Part shown: in pieces, positions 17,322-27,565 of the stretch
Layout of the letters: every line of letters begins with the position of its first letter
How positions within the stretch are numbered: the stretch's first letter is position 1
Assembly: GCA_902512685.1 (NCBI GenBank)
Contig: CABXKH010000005.1
Coordinates: forward strand, 1 to 63,250
Source: Paracoccaceae bacterium
GTDB lineage: Bacteria > Pseudomonadota > Alphaproteobacteria > Rhodobacterales > Rhodobacteraceae
DNA length: 63,250 nt
Direction of reading: 5' to 3'
Program-made: the position numbers and the translations under genes
Notes under the pieces: generated by a model
Databases searched by the model: none
What the model saw: only the letters and a program-made list of their open reading frames with translations
Told to the model about the DNA's origin: nothing

Positions 17322-17957
17322 GTGATACTCCGACTATTTATTTTGGTCCTCATAACCTTAGGGAGTGTATCATCGGTTCACGCCGATGTCCCAGATACCT
17401 CAATTTCCAACACGATTGCTTTGGATAAAAAACTCAGATCTTCTCTGTCCCATTGGAAATTAGAAACGCTGATGCGCGCGTCAGAAGGTGGCAATGAAAA
17501 TCTTTATACCATTAATTATTTAGCAGCTCTGCCCGCGCCTAAAGGCGGAAAACAGTGGGCATGTTTGGCTGAGGCGCTTTATTTTGAAGCTCGGGGGGAA
17601 GAAATCAAGGGGCAATTTGCGGTTGCGGAAGTGATCCTGAACCGGGTTGATAGTGCTTCTTTTCCATCCTCTCCTTGCGGTGTGGTGCATCAGGGTACTG
17701 GACGACGTTTTGCGTGCCAATTCACCTATGATTGTGATGGTCGTGCTGAGGTCATTCGTGACCAAAAGGCCTATATTCAAGTTGGCAAAGTTGCTCAGAT
17801 AATGCTTGAAGGGGCGCCGCGTCGCTTAACCAAGGGTGCGCTTTATTATCACACCAAATCGGTCAATCCGAAATGGGCCCGAAGTTTTTCTAAAACAGTG
17901 ACGATTGGCAGTCATTATTTTTATGTACCACCGCAAAAAATTGCCAAAAATAACTGA
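17322..17957 (+). CDS. SleB-type cell wall hydrolase
   Basis: A 211-residue exported protein: a hydrophobic signal segment (ILRLFILVLITLGSVSS), a short linker, and a Hydrolase_2/SleB domain from about residue 80. The putative catalytic glutamate lies in CLAEALYFEARGEEIKGQ, followed by AVAEVILNRVDS, a cysteine pair region (SPCGVVHQG, FACQFTYDCDG) and the closing GALYYHTKSVNPKWA. Family members cleave peptidoglycan glycan strands during envelope remodelling. It stands alone, 113 bp after the PEP-utilising enzyme gene and 108 bp before folB. The family assignment is solid; the physiological target is not. Confidence 0.88.
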   Translation: MILRLFILVLITLGSVSSVHADVPDTSISNTIALDKKLRSSLSHWKLETLMRASEGGNENLYTINYLAALPAPKGGKQWACLAEALYFEARGEEIKGQFAVAEVILNRVDSASFPSSPCGVVHQGTGRRFACQFTYDCDGRAEVIRDQKAYIQVGKVAQIMLEGAPRRLTKGALYYHTKSVNPKWARSFSKTVTIGSHYFYVPPQKIAKNN

Positions 17958-18065
17958 ATAAGGCACTGTGTGACGTAGTTGACGTTCTGGATGACGCGCT
18001 TGATCGACGCAGGCTCGAAGTTTTTGCCTATGACTGGTGAATGAAACAATCTTGGGTTTGGTATT

Positions 18066-18998
18066 ATGACCAATGAAATTCGGCTCGCTTTTGCCCACCC
18101 CTCAGAACGGTCAGAGGCAAGCTCGACAAAGGTTCTGGATAGAATTTCCTTGCGTGATCACGTGGTCGAAGTTGAAATTGGGGCATTTCAAACAGAGCGC
18201 GGGACCACTCAACGCATCTGCTTTAATGTGGTCGTAGAAGTAAAACCTGCCAGTCAGACTACAGATGACGTAGATCGCATTTTATCCTATGATAAAGTCA
18301 CAGATGCCATTTCCTATGAATTAGCGCTTGAGCGCTTGAATTTGCTGGAAACACTGGCCGACCGCGTGGCCGAAAGAATATTGCTAGAACCTCAGGCCGT
18401 GCGGGTTTTTGTCCGGATCGAAAAATTGGATCGTGGACCTGGCGCATTGGGCGTTGAAATTGTTCGTGATCGTCAGGATATTGAGCAACTGGTAGAGCCG
18501 GATGCAGCAGATAAATTGCACCCGCGTTTGGTTTACCTGTCAAATTCGGCCATTGCCAGTGAACACTTAAATGGGTGGCTGGACAGCCTGAGCGCCTCAC
18601 ATGTTCCGGCAATTCTATGCGTTGGTTTGCCACTGGAAACTGCGCCAGAGGTTGCTAATTCTGCTGTTGCCCGGCGCATTTCTCTTTTGGCAATCGAACA
18701 AAATGCTTGGGTATTGGCCGCACGGGATAGCCGCTGTGTTGTTGTGGCCTCGAAAACTGAATTGGACTGGTCGATAAAGAATGGAATGATCAGCGTATGG
18801 GCACCCTCAAAAATGGTATTGGATGCCACCCATCCTCCACAGGCTGCAACCAGTGACGGGGTCGGGTTGGCGAAGTGGCTTGCTGAGATTCTAGAGGTGC
18901 AGGATATGGTATTTGTTGGCGAAGAGTTCTTGGAAGAAATACACTCTGAAGGTCGGGTTCAAGCCATAGAACCATCCCTTTTGCAAAGCTTGAAGTAG
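18066..18998 (+). CDS. folB: Dihydroneopterin aldolase with a long C-terminal extension
   Basis: The N-terminal ~140 residues are a FolB-type tunnel-fold domain, which turns dihydroneopterin into 6-hydroxymethyl-dihydropterin and glycolaldehyde in folate synthesis. Visible family features are LRDHVVEVEIGAFQTERG, ILSYDKVTDAI and NLLETLADRVAERIL, followed by VRVFVRIEKLDRGPGALG. The protein is 310 residues, far longer than the usual ~120; residues 150-310 form an extra domain I do not recognise. folP starts 25 bp downstream and glmM overlaps folP, so the three form one operon. Confidence 0.85.
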   Translation: MTNEIRLAFAHPSERSEASSTKVLDRISLRDHVVEVEIGAFQTERGTTQRICFNVVVEVKPASQTTDDVDRILSYDKVTDAISYELALERLNLLETLADRVAERILLEPQAVRVFVRIEKLDRGPGALGVEIVRDRQDIEQLVEPDAADKLHPRLVYLSNSAIASEHLNGWLDSLSASHVPAILCVGLPLETAPEVANSAVARRISLLAIEQNAWVLAARDSRCVVVASKTELDWSIKNGMISVWAPSKMVLDATHPPQAATSDGVGLAKWLAEILEVQDMVFVGEEFLEEIHSEGRVQAIEPSLLQSLK

Positions 18999-19023
18999 GG
19001 CAAATTTTAACCCAGGCTGAAGT

Positions 19024-20043
19024 ATGGAAAACTATTATAGACCGATCCTATCAACCGGCCCAATGCCGCCCGAACAAGCATATCGTTTTGCCGGTGGCCA
19101 ATTATGGTTTTCTTATGCTGAGAAATTAAACCGTAACGCGCCTGCTTTGGTTGTTCCCGCAAAAGACGTCCCTGAGGACTGGCTTGAAACTTGGGTCCGT
19201 CCAAGGACACCAATCCTGGGCATGTCTTTTGAGATGCCAAAAGTAATGGGAATCATAAATATTACGCCTGATAGCTTTTCAGATGGCGGACGGTTTGCCA
19301 AAAGCGATATCGCTGTTAATGAAGCCCATGAAATGGCCAAAGCTGGTGTGGACATGATCGATATTGGCGGTGAATCTACGCGACCAGGCGCCAAATTGAT
19401 TGCCAGTACTATTGAAATAGCCCGAACTGCGTCGGTGATTGAACAGATATCGCAGAGCTTATCCATACCCATATCGATTGACACTCGTAAGGCCGCGGTT
19501 GCAAAAGCGGCAGTTTCGGCCGGGGCTGGCTTGGTCAATGATGTCTCGGGATTTACATATGATGACGCACTTATGGGGTTTTGTGCATCCGCAAAATTGC
19601 CGGTTTGTGTGATGCATTCAAAAGGGGATCCCACAACTATGCAGGATCAGCCAAAGTATGCAGATGTTTTGCTGGATATATATGATTTTTTGCGCTCACA
19701 GATTGAAAAACTCATCGCAGCAGGCATTTCCAAGGATGCAATTATTGCCGATCCCGGCATCGGCTTTGGAAAATCAATACAACATAATTTAACTTTACTG
19801 AACAAAATCAGTATTTTTCACGGGTTGGGCGTGCCGATATTGCTTGGGGCGTCGCGAAAAGGGTTTATTGGCAAGCTGAGCGGCGAACAGGACGCACAAA
19901 ACCGTGTTGGGGGATCTATTGCAGCGGCCTTGACGGCGGTGTCTCAAGGGGTGCAAATAGTCAGAGTGCATGACGTGGCACAAACGCGTCAGGCTTTGGC
20001 AGTATGGCAGTCTATTACATTAGGATCATTTGATGGCGCGTAA
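19024..20043 (+). CDS. folP: Dihydropteroate synthase
   Basis: FolP condenses 6-hydroxymethyl-dihydropterin diphosphate with p-aminobenzoate, and is the target of sulfonamides. Signatures are [49 protein letters not shown] and [11 protein letters not shown], in the normal TIM-barrel order. The 339 residues include an N-terminal extension of about 70 residues before the barrel, common in this lineage. The gene follows folB closely and its end overlaps the start of glmM by 11 bases, giving translational coupling, an order (folP-glmM) widespread in bacteria. Confidence 0.96.
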   Translation: MENYYRPILSTGPMPPEQAYRFAGGQLWFSYAEKLNRNAPALVVPAKDVPEDWLETWVRPRTPILGMSFEMPKVMGIINITPDSFSDGGRFAKSDIAVNEAHEMAKAGVDMIDIGGESTRPGAKLIASTIEIARTASVIEQISQSLSIPISIDTRKAAVAKAAVSAGAGLVNDVSGFTYDDALMGFCASAKLPVCVMHSKGDPTTMQDQPKYADVLLDIYDFLRSQIEKLIAAGISKDAIIADPGIGFGKSIQHNLTLLNKISIFHGLGVPILLGASRKGFIGKLSGEQDAQNRVGGSIAAALTAVSQGVQIVRVHDVAQTRQALAVWQSITLGSFDGA

Positions 20044-21385
20044 ATATTTTGGAACTGACGGCGTCAGAGGGCGCGCAAATCAATATCCGATGACGGCAGA
20101 GATTGCTTTGCGCATTGGTGCAGCCGCCGGCCAATATTTTCGCAATGACAACACGAAAGTTCATCGCGTGGTGATCGGCAAAGACACGCGGCTGTCGGGC
20201 TATATGTTTGAAAACGCACTAACTGCGGGCTTAACCTCTGCTGGGATGAATGTGCTGTTGCTTGGACCTGTGCCGACACCTGCGGTCGGTTTGCTCACCC
20301 CGTCGATGCGTGCGGATTTGGGGATCATGATTTCAGCCAGCCACAATCCGCATGAAGACAATGGGATTAAGTTTTTTGGCCCTGATGGCTTTAAGCTTTC
20401 AGATCATGTGGAAGCCGAAATCGAGCTGCTGATTGAAAATGGTGTCGCGCCAGCGCCGGTAGAGGCTATCGGGCGTGCCCAACGTATTGATGATGGTTTG
20501 TTCCGCTATGTCGAACGTGTCAAATCCTCTTTTCCCAATGGGATGCGACTGGATGGGATGAAGGTGGTGATCGACTGTGCAAATGGGGCCGCCTATCGCG
20601 CTGCGCCTGAGGTTCTATGGGAATTAGGCGCCGAAGTGATTGCGGTTGGTATATCGCCTAATGGCATAAATATAAACGATAAATGTGGATCAACTGCCCC
20701 CCAAACTGCGGCTGAAACAGTTGTCAGCCATGGCGCGGATGTAGGCATTTGCCTCGATGGTGATGCCGACCGCGTTATTATTATTGATGAAACCGGCGCG
20801 GTGGCAGAGGGGGATCAGTTGATGGCGTTGATGGCCACGCGCTGGGCCAGAAATAGGCAGTTGCGCGGCGATACATTGGTCAGCACGGTGATGTCTAACC
20901 TTGGTCTTGAGCGCTACCTAGGCGAGCATGGGATCGCTTTGGAGCGCACTGCTGTAGGGGACAGATATGTGGTTGAGCGGATGCGTGAGGGCGGCTTTAA
21001 CCTCGGTGGTGAACAATCTGGCCATATCGTTATGAGCGATTATTCTACAACTGGTGATGGGTTGATGGCGGGCCTGCAGTTTCTGGCTGAGATTGTTCGC
21101 ACGGGGACCCCTGCCAGCCAGTTAATCAACGTGTTTGACCCAGTGCCGCAACTTTTAAAGAATGTGCGCTTTACACCGTCAGAGGATCCTTTGAATGCGC
21201 CCAAAGTGCAGCAGGAAATCAGTGCGGCAGAGGCTGCGCTGGGCGATACCGGCCGTTTGCTGATCCGCAAATCCGGCACCGAGCCGCTGATCAGGGTCAT
21301 GGCCGAATGTGAAGATCAAGCGCTGCTCATTGAAACAGTCGACAGTATCTGCGCAGCTGTTGAAAGCGCAAGCGCTGCGGCCTAA
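20033..21385 (+). CDS. glmM: Phosphoglucosamine mutase
   Basis: GlmM interconverts glucosamine-6-phosphate and glucosamine-1-phosphate on the way to UDP-N-acetylglucosamine for peptidoglycan and LPS. The 450-residue product has the classic four-domain layout: [13 protein letters not shown] at the start, the catalytic phosphoserine loop [16 protein letters not shown], the metal-binding [10 protein letters not shown], the sugar-binding GGEQSGHI, and the C-terminal phosphate-binding [13 protein letters not shown] chose the ATG at 20033 rather than the TTG three bases earlier. It overlaps folP by 11 bases and ends the folB-folP-glmM operon. Confidence 0.97.
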   Translation: MARKYFGTDGVRGRANQYPMTAEIALRIGAAAGQYFRNDNTKVHRVVIGKDTRLSGYMFENALTAGLTSAGMNVLLLGPVPTPAVGLLTPSMRADLGIMISASHNPHEDNGIKFFGPDGFKLSDHVEAEIELLIENGVAPAPVEAIGRAQRIDDGLFRYVERVKSSFPNGMRLDGMKVVIDCANGAAYRAAPEVLWELGAEVIAVGISPNGININDKCGSTAPQTAAETVVSHGADVGICLDGDADRVIIIDETGAVAEGDQLMALMATRWARNRQLRGDTLVSTVMSNLGLERYLGEHGIALERTAVGDRYVVERMREGGFNLGGEQSGHIVMSDYSTTGDGLMAGLQFLAEIVRTGTPASQLINVFDPVPQLLKNVRFTPSEDPLNAPKVQQEISAAEAALGDTGRLLIRKSGTEPLIRVMAECEDQALLIETVDSICAAVESASAAA

Positions 21386-21564
21386 CCCGTTTCTTTGCCC
21401 CTCTGTCAAAAGACACTGTCAAGCGAATTTCTTAAAAAACCTGACTGATATTTCGATTAGATAGCTGCCCCTAAATCCACCCAAAACCGGCATCGGTTTT
21501 GCGTCGGTATCGCGGCTGTATTGCGGGGGTGCCAAAAAAAGGCCTGCAGGGGTAATAAATTTGG

Positions 21565-21606
21565 TAAAAAAGCAACCCGGACCCACAGCCATAGCGCAGG
21601 TCCGGG
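21565..21606 (-). terminator. Intrinsic terminator of ilvC
   Basis: Read on the minus strand, CCCGGACC (21606-21599) pairs with GGTCCGGG (21583-21576), giving a perfect 8-bp GC-rich stem with a 15-base loop. A T-rich tract TTGCTTTTTT follows. It lies 16 bases beyond the ilvC stop. Confidence 0.8.
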
Positions 21607-21621
21607 AAAGGCGTTTAAAAA

Positions 21622-22671
<1,050 letters not shown>

Positions 22672-22741
22672 TTAAAAATATAGAGAAAAATGGCGAATAT
22701 AGGTTTCTAAATTCAGATAAAATTGCAATAAAAGAAAGAAA

Positions 22742-22763
22742 ATATTCGTATATATCGTAATAT
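22742..22763. promoter_or_regulatory. Imperfect palindrome in the ilvC/lrp divergent region
   Basis: The 22-bp AT-rich sequence has 16 of 22 positions symmetric, with arms beginning and ending ATATT/AATAT around a TATATA centre. It lies 11 bases before the first Lrp gene's ATG. AT-rich imperfect dyads of this kind are typical of Lrp/AsnC sites, so autoregulation is likely; binding is not shown. Confidence 0.35.
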
Positions 22764-22774
22764 GGGAAAAAATC

Positions 22775-23230
22775 ATGCTTGATGATCTTGACCGGCGGCT
22801 GTTGCGGCGATTGCAAACAAATCCTGCGATGCCGGTGGCCGAGCTGTGCGATGCAGTGGGCAGCACGGCGGCGGTAACCTCGCGCCGCTTGGCACGGTTG
22901 CGCGCAGATCGGATAATTTTGGGCAAAGAGGCCATTATAGATTGGTCCAAATTAGGCTATAATGTCGAGGTGTCCTTGCGCGTCGGGCTGGATAAAACCC
23001 AAAGCCGGGCGTTTGATGATTTTATCGCTGCAGCGCGTGAGGTGCCTGAAGTGATCGAAATTCAAACCTTTCTGGGCCGCGTGGATGTGCGGCTGTCGGT
23101 GATTGCCAAAGACATGACCCAATACCAACAGATTTACCGTGCGCGTATTCTGACCTTGCCGCATATCGCGGATATCGAAGCATTGATGCAGGTGGCGCGG
23201 ATCAAGTCGGATGAGGTTCTTCCGGTATGA
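22775..23230 (+). CDS. Lrp/AsnC family transcriptional regulator, first of a tandem pair
   Basis: A 151-residue Lrp-type protein with an N-terminal helix-turn-helix (LDDLDRRLLRRLQTNPAMPVAEL through AAVTSRRLARLRADRIILG) and a C-terminal ligand-binding RAM domain (VSLRVGLDKTQ, VPEVIEIQTFLGRVDVRLSVIAKD). Lrp proteins form dimers and higher octamers and sense amino acids. The gene is divergent from ilvC and its stop overlaps the start of the second Lrp gene (ATGA), so both are made together and could form mixed assemblies. The class V aminotransferase 98 bp downstream of the pair is a second possible target. Confidence 0.9.
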   Translation: MLDDLDRRLLRRLQTNPAMPVAELCDAVGSTAAVTSRRLARLRADRIILGKEAIIDWSKLGYNVEVSLRVGLDKTQSRAFDDFIAAAREVPEVIEIQTFLGRVDVRLSVIAKDMTQYQQIYRARILTLPHIADIEALMQVARIKSDEVLPV

Positions 23231-23682
23231 GCGGCTTTGATGCAACCGATCATGCGCTTTTGCGGCATCTTGCGGGTGATGCAGATCAATCAGCAGCCGC
23301 CCTCGCGCAGCTTATGGGAATGTCGCAGCCCGCTGTGTGGCGCCGGCTGCGCCGGCTTGAACAAAGCGGCGTTCTTAAAGGTCAGCGGCTGGTGCTTGAC
23401 CGTGAAAAGCTCGGCTTTGGGGTGACTGTTTTTCTGGGCATTAAGCTGTCGGGAAAAGGCGGCATGCTGCTGGAAGACTTTGAGCGCGCAGTGACTGCCA
23501 TCCCCGAGGTGCAAACCGTTGAGCATGTTCTGGGAATGTATGATTACCGCTTGCGGGTGGTGGCGCGTGATATTGCCGATTTTGAACGGATTTTGCGCCG
23601 CCGGATTATGGCCTTGCCCGGGGCTGGCGATGTCGAGGCCAATGTGCTGCTGAGCGAAGAGCGCCGGCCTGGGCCGCTTTAA
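23227..23682 (+). CDS. Lrp/AsnC family transcriptional regulator, second of a tandem pair
   Basis: Also 151 residues with the same two-domain layout: winged helix DATDHALLRHLAGDADQSAAALAQLMGM then QPAVWRRLRRLEQSGVLKG, and a RAM domain (VTVFLGIKLSGKG, VQTVEHVLGMYDYRLRVVARD). It is clearly diverged from its neighbour, so the pair is an old duplication rather than a recent one. It overlaps the first gene by four bases. The effector may be the substrate of the following aminotransferase; that is inference from adjacency. Confidence 0.9.
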   Translation: MSGFDATDHALLRHLAGDADQSAAALAQLMGMSQPAVWRRLRRLEQSGVLKGQRLVLDREKLGFGVTVFLGIKLSGKGGMLLEDFERAVTAIPEVQTVEHVLGMYDYRLRVVARDIADFERILRRRIMALPGAGDVEANVLLSEERRPGPL

Positions 23683-23780
23683 CTTTAAATGGGCGGTTTT
23701 CGACGCACCTGTGTCGAAATAGACTTTGCCTTTGCAGGGTGGCTGAATTACTTGTGAATAAATATTAGGAGAGTGAACAG

Positions 23781-24908
23781 ATGGCTGCGTTGTTAGAGCA
23801 TATTGATCCAGACGGGTTAGAAGAATTTTCGGTTGTTTTTACAGATCGATCCTTAAACCACATGTCCAGTTCCTTTCAGCAGGTGATGAAGGATATCTCG
23901 TCCATGCTGAAAGAGGTCTATGCCGCTGATGCGGTGGCCTTGGTGCCCGGCGGCGGCACCTATGGGATGGAGGCTGTGGCGCGGCAGTTTGGTCAAGGCG
24001 CCAATTTGCTTGTGGTGCGCAATGGCTGGTTTTCCTATCGCTGGTCGCAGATCTTTGAGGCCAGCGCCGATGCAAGCGAAACCGAAGTGATGAAAGCGCG
24101 CCCGCAGGGCAACGCGCCGCAAGCCCCATTTCGCCCCGCGCCGATCGAAGATGTGGTGGCCAAAATTCATGACATGCGTCCGGATATTGTTTTTGCGCCG
24201 CATGTGGAAACCTCTGCAGGGGTAATTTTACCTGATGACTATCTGGCCGCGATGGCCAGCGCTGCGCATGAGGTTGGCGCGCTGATGGTGCTTGATTGCA
24301 TCGCCTCGGGCTGTGCATGGGTGGATATGCGCGCGCTTGGTGTTGATGTGCTGATCTCAGCGCCGCAAAAGGGCTGGTCTGCATCGCCGTCGGCGGGGCT
24401 TGTGATGTTGTCCGAGCGTGCTCTTGCACGGCTGGAGACTACCACTTCAAACAGTTTCGCCATTGATTTGAAAAAATGGCATGCGATCATGCAAACCTAT
24501 GAAGGCGGCGGGCATGCCTATCATGCCACCATGCCGACCGATGCGCTGCGGGCATTTCGCGACACCATGCTTGAAACCCGCGACTATGGGTTTGACCGGC
24601 TGCGCGATGCGCAATGGGCGCTGGGCCAACAGGTGCGCGAAATGCTGCGCGAAAAAGGCATTCAATCCGTGGCGGCTGACGGCTTTGGCGCGCCGGGCGT
24701 AGTGGTGTCCTATACTACAGATCCCGGGGTCCAGAACGGCAGCAAATTTGTCCAACATGGCATGCAAATCGCCGCCGGCGTGCCGCTGGCCTGCGATGAG
24801 CCAGAAGGGTTCATGACATTCCGGTTGGGGCTTTTCGGGCTGGACAAACTTTATGATGTGGATGCAACGGTGGCCCGCTTGCTGCGGGTCATTGATAAGG
24901 TTCTATAA
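23781..24908 (+). CDS. Class V PLP-dependent aminotransferase (alanine/serine--glyoxylate type)
   Basis: A 375-residue fold-type I PLP enzyme. The PLP-lysine lies in ISAPQKGWSASPSAG, preceded by the cofactor aspartate in LMVLDCIASGCAWVDM; the N-terminal part has VALVPGGGTYGMEAVARQ, typical of the SGAT/AGAT group. It starts 98 bp after the tandem Lrp genes with AGGAGAG just before the ATG. Relatives transfer amino groups between alanine, serine or aspartate and glyoxylate or pyruvate. Exact substrates cannot be inferred. Its codons are noticeably richer in G and C than those of the first 20 kb. Confidence 0.78.
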   Translation: MAALLEHIDPDGLEEFSVVFTDRSLNHMSSSFQQVMKDISSMLKEVYAADAVALVPGGGTYGMEAVARQFGQGANLLVVRNGWFSYRWSQIFEASADASETEVMKARPQGNAPQAPFRPAPIEDVVAKIHDMRPDIVFAPHVETSAGVILPDDYLAAMASAAHEVGALMVLDCIASGCAWVDMRALGVDVLISAPQKGWSASPSAGLVMLSERALARLETTTSNSFAIDLKKWHAIMQTYEGGGHAYHATMPTDALRAFRDTMLETRDYGFDRLRDAQWALGQQVREMLREKGIQSVAADGFGAPGVVVSYTTDPGVQNGSKFVQHGMQIAAGVPLACDEPEGFMTFRLGLFGLDKLYDVDATVARLLRVIDKVL

Positions 24909-24928
24909 GGCCTAGCAGCTGCTTAAGA

Positions 24929-26149
24929 TTAAGTTTTCGCACCTAGCCCAAGGTGCATCAATGCCCGGCGCACTGGCGCGATCCCGTGCAGCACGTCGAG
25001 ACCCTGCGCGCGCAGATCCCGAAGAATTTGGGGATCTGCCATCGAGGCCTGATTAAGCAGAGAAATGCCGGCAACACGGGTACGCAGATCACTGATGCGG
25101 GCTTTATGATAGGCCCCTAGCATCGCTGTATCGCCCAATCTATCAGGGCTGGCTTTTGCCAGGTCACGCAGGGTTTGAATATCGGCAAGGCTCATGTTCA
25201 ATCCCTGCGCTCCAATTGGGGGCACCACATGGGCGGCTTCGGCAATCAACGCCAGCCGCTGGGCGCTCAGCCGCTCGGCAATCTGGCTGATGATTGGCCA
25301 GAGCGTGCGTTGAGAGGCCAGTTTAAGCGGTCCTAAAAGCCCACATGAACGCGTATTAAGCGCATCTTCAAAGGCTTCATCAGGCAATGCCATAAGCCGT
25401 GCCGCTTCGGGGCCTGTTTCCATCCATACCACGGCAGAGGACGGCATCCCCTGATAATCGGGCAACGGCACTAGGGTAAATGGCCCGCCACTGCGGTGGA
25501 TTTCGGTTGAAATATTTTCATGCGGGATCGGGTGAGTGACGGCAAAGGCAAGCGCCTTTTGTCCAAAACGGCGCGTGGTCACGGAAATACCGGCCGCTTT
25601 TCGCAGAGGGGAATTACGCCCATCAGCGGCCAAAACAAGAGCCGCGCGCACCTTTTCGCCGGTGCTTAATGTGATCCGCGCTTCTGCGTCTCGGGAAAAA
25701 TATCCGGTGCTGGAACGCCCGGTTAAAAATATCACCTGCGGGTTAGTCTCAAGAGCGGCGGTTAATACCTTACGGGCAAACCAGTTGGGAACGTTCCAGC
25801 CAAAAGGGCGTTCAGAGACATCATGGGCGTCAAAGTCTTTTTGCTTTCGCACCGTTGCAGGTGCCTGCGCACCTCCGGCATCCACAATTCGCATTTTCTC
25901 AAGCGGCATGGCATGATCGGCCAAAGCATCCCAAAGGCCAATTTGTGCAAGAAATTGCTGCGCAGGCTGCAAAAAAGCGGTGGTGCGCAGATCGGCGCCT
26001 TTGCTACCGCGCTTGGTCACCGGTTGATTGGGCTCGGCGCAAATTACCAAAAAGCCAGCCTCGGCAAAGGCCTGGGCTGCAATCAAACCCGCCAGCCCAC
26101 CGCCGGAAACAAACACATCTGTGATCATATGATCGGCTTTTCTAACCAT
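24929..26149 (-). CDS. FAD-dependent ubiquinone-biosynthesis hydroxylase, UbiH/UbiF/VisC family
   Basis: A 406-residue flavoprotein monooxygenase. Motifs in order: the dinucleotide-binding VSGGGLAGLIAAQAFAEAG, the mid-sequence LAADGRNSPLRKAAG, and the FAD ribityl-binding VPPIGAQGLNMSLADI. Enzymes of this family hydroxylate the aromatic ring of ubiquinone intermediates; alphaproteobacteria often carry one or two broad-specificity forms (UbiL or UbiM types), so the exact ring position is uncertain. An alternative ATG at 26128 (MITDVFV) lies 21 bases inside. Convergent with the aminotransferase gene; 49 bp downstream of the nucleotidase gene on the same strand. Confidence 0.85.
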   Translation of the reverse strand: MVRKADHMITDVFVSGGGLAGLIAAQAFAEAGFLVICAEPNQPVTKRGSKGADLRTTAFLQPAQQFLAQIGLWDALADHAMPLEKMRIVDAGGAQAPATVRKQKDFDAHDVSERPFGWNVPNWFARKVLTAALETNPQVIFLTGRSSTGYFSRDAEARITLSTGEKVRAALVLAADGRNSPLRKAAGISVTTRRFGQKALAFAVTHPIPHENISTEIHRSGGPFTLVPLPDYQGMPSSAVVWMETGPEAARLMALPDEAFEDALNTRSCGLLGPLKLASQRTLWPIISQIAERLSAQRLALIAEAAHVVPPIGAQGLNMSLADIQTLRDLAKASPDRLGDTAMLGAYHKARISDLRTRVAGISLLNQASMADPQILRDLRAQGLDVLHGIAPVRRALMHLGLGAKT

Positions 26150-26198
26150 GCCTCAAACATAGGGCCTTAAACTGCTATGGCCAAGAGCGCGGCTGCGT

Positions 26199-26846
26199 TT
26201 AGACGATCTGCCGCAGGAAGGCGGTTAAGTCGTGGGTTTCATAGTCAATATAGCCCGCATCTGCTGCGCGGGTGCCATGCACCAAAACCGTGCGCATGCC
26301 CAGCGATGCGGGCACTGCCAGATTGCGCGCCTCATCTTCGAACATGGCCGCCTGTTGTGGTATTAGGCCGTCGCGCTGAAACACCTTTTCATAAGCCGCG
26401 GCTTTGGGCTTTGGGTGAAAATTGGCGTGCTCAACGCCATAAATTGAATCAAACAGATGTTGCAGACCGCGCGCGTGCAAAACCTCGCTAGCATAAGGGG
26501 CTGTGCCGTTGGTATAAATCACTTTGCGGCCGGGCAACGCGTCAATGGCCGCAGCCAATTCTGGATCAGGCTCTAACGCGCTAAAGTCGATCTGATGGAC
26601 CTCGTGCAAAAATGGATCGGGCTCAATGCCGTGCTGCTGCATCAATCCGGCCAATGTGGTGCCATAGGTCTGCCAATAGTGCTGCCGCAATCTATTGGCT
26701 TCTGCAGGCTCAATATCCAGTAAGCGCACCATATAGTCGGTCATTTTCACCTCGATCTGGTCAAACAACCGCACAGCCGGCGGATAAAGCGTGTTATCTA
26801 GGTCAAAAACCCAGTGGGTGACATGATCAAAAGCAGAATTGGTCAT
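26199..26846 (-). CDS. HAD-family pyrimidine 5'-nucleotidase
   Basis: A 215-residue HAD hydrolase of the Sdt1/pyrimidine-nucleotidase branch. Motif I with the nucleophile is VFDLDNTLYPP, motif II is VIYTNGTAPYA, motif III uses the lysine in HPKPKAAAYEKVF, and motif IV is MFEDEARNLAVPASLGMRTV. These enzymes dephosphorylate UMP/CMP or similar phosphates, with loose specificity. It shares a strand with the UbiH-type gene (49-bp gap) and is divergent from the GntR gene. Confidence 0.87.
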   Translation of the reverse strand: MTNSAFDHVTHWVFDLDNTLYPPAVRLFDQIEVKMTDYMVRLLDIEPAEANRLRQHYWQTYGTTLAGLMQQHGIEPDPFLHEVHQIDFSALEPDPELAAAIDALPGRKVIYTNGTAPYASEVLHARGLQHLFDSIYGVEHANFHPKPKAAAYEKVFQRDGLIPQQAAMFEDEARNLAVPASLGMRTVLVHGTRAADAGYIDYETHDLTAFLRQIV

Positions 26847-26923
26847 AGAGCAGGAGCCATGATTGCGGGGTTGATTTTAGATCTGTTAAGCAGATAGTTA
26901 GCAGGCAAATGCCGGAGTGCAAC

Positions 26924-27565
26924 ATGAGCCTAAGCAAACAGCAAAATAAAGATGCCTATGCCTTGATCTTAGAGGCGATTGACAGCGGGGTTTATAAACC
27001 CGGCGACCGTTTGGTTGAAATCGATCTTGCCGAGCGTTTCGGCGTGTCACGCACCCCGATCCGTGAGGCGCTTCAACGGCTGGAAACCCAATCGCTTTTG
27101 ACCCGGGACGGGCGCAGCCTTATCGTGGCCTCACTCGATCACAATCAGGTGGCCGAACTTTATGTTGTGCGGGCCGAATTGGAAGGCCTTGCCGCCCAAT
27201 TGGCCGCCCGCCATGCCACCCGCGAAGAAAAGCGCGTGCTGCAGGAAATGGTGGATGAAGATCGCAAAATGCTGGGCAACCCACAGGCTCTGGCCCGTGC
27301 AAACCGGCGCTTTCACAAGCAAATCCATCTTGCCTCGCATAATCGCTATCTGGTGCAGCAGCTCGATCTGGTGCATCGGTTTATGGCGTTGATGGCCACC
27401 ACATCACTAGCGGTGGCGGGTCGCGGCGAGCGGGCAATGGAGGAACATCAGGCAATTGTATCCGCCATCACAGAAAGCGATGAAGAGGCTGCCTGTAAGG
27501 CCCTTCGCGACCATATATCAGCCGCGTTTGTTACCCGGCTTAAACAAGAGTCTGCGGCTGTTTAG
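26924..27565 (+). CDS. GntR family transcriptional regulator, FadR/FCD type
   Basis: A 213-residue regulator: a winged helix-turn-helix (YKPGDRLVEIDLAERFGVSRTPIREALQRLE) and a C-terminal helical FCD domain with the metal/ligand-site residues in ARANRRFHKQIH and EEHQAIVSAI. An ATG at 26909 is in frame, but the ATG at 26924 has GGAG six bases upstream and gives MSLSKQQNKDAY, the better start. The gene is divergent from the nucleotidase gene and its 3' end overlaps by 26 bases the end of the convergent glycosyltransferase gene. No catabolic operon is adjacent, so its targets are unknown. Confidence 0.9.
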   Translation: MSLSKQQNKDAYALILEAIDSGVYKPGDRLVEIDLAERFGVSRTPIREALQRLETQSLLTRDGRSLIVASLDHNQVAELYVVRAELEGLAAQLAARHATREEKRVLQEMVDEDRKMLGNPQALARANRRFHKQIHLASHNRYLVQQLDLVHRFMALMATTSLAVAGRGERAMEEHQAIVSAITESDEEAACKALRDHISAAFVTRLKQESAAV

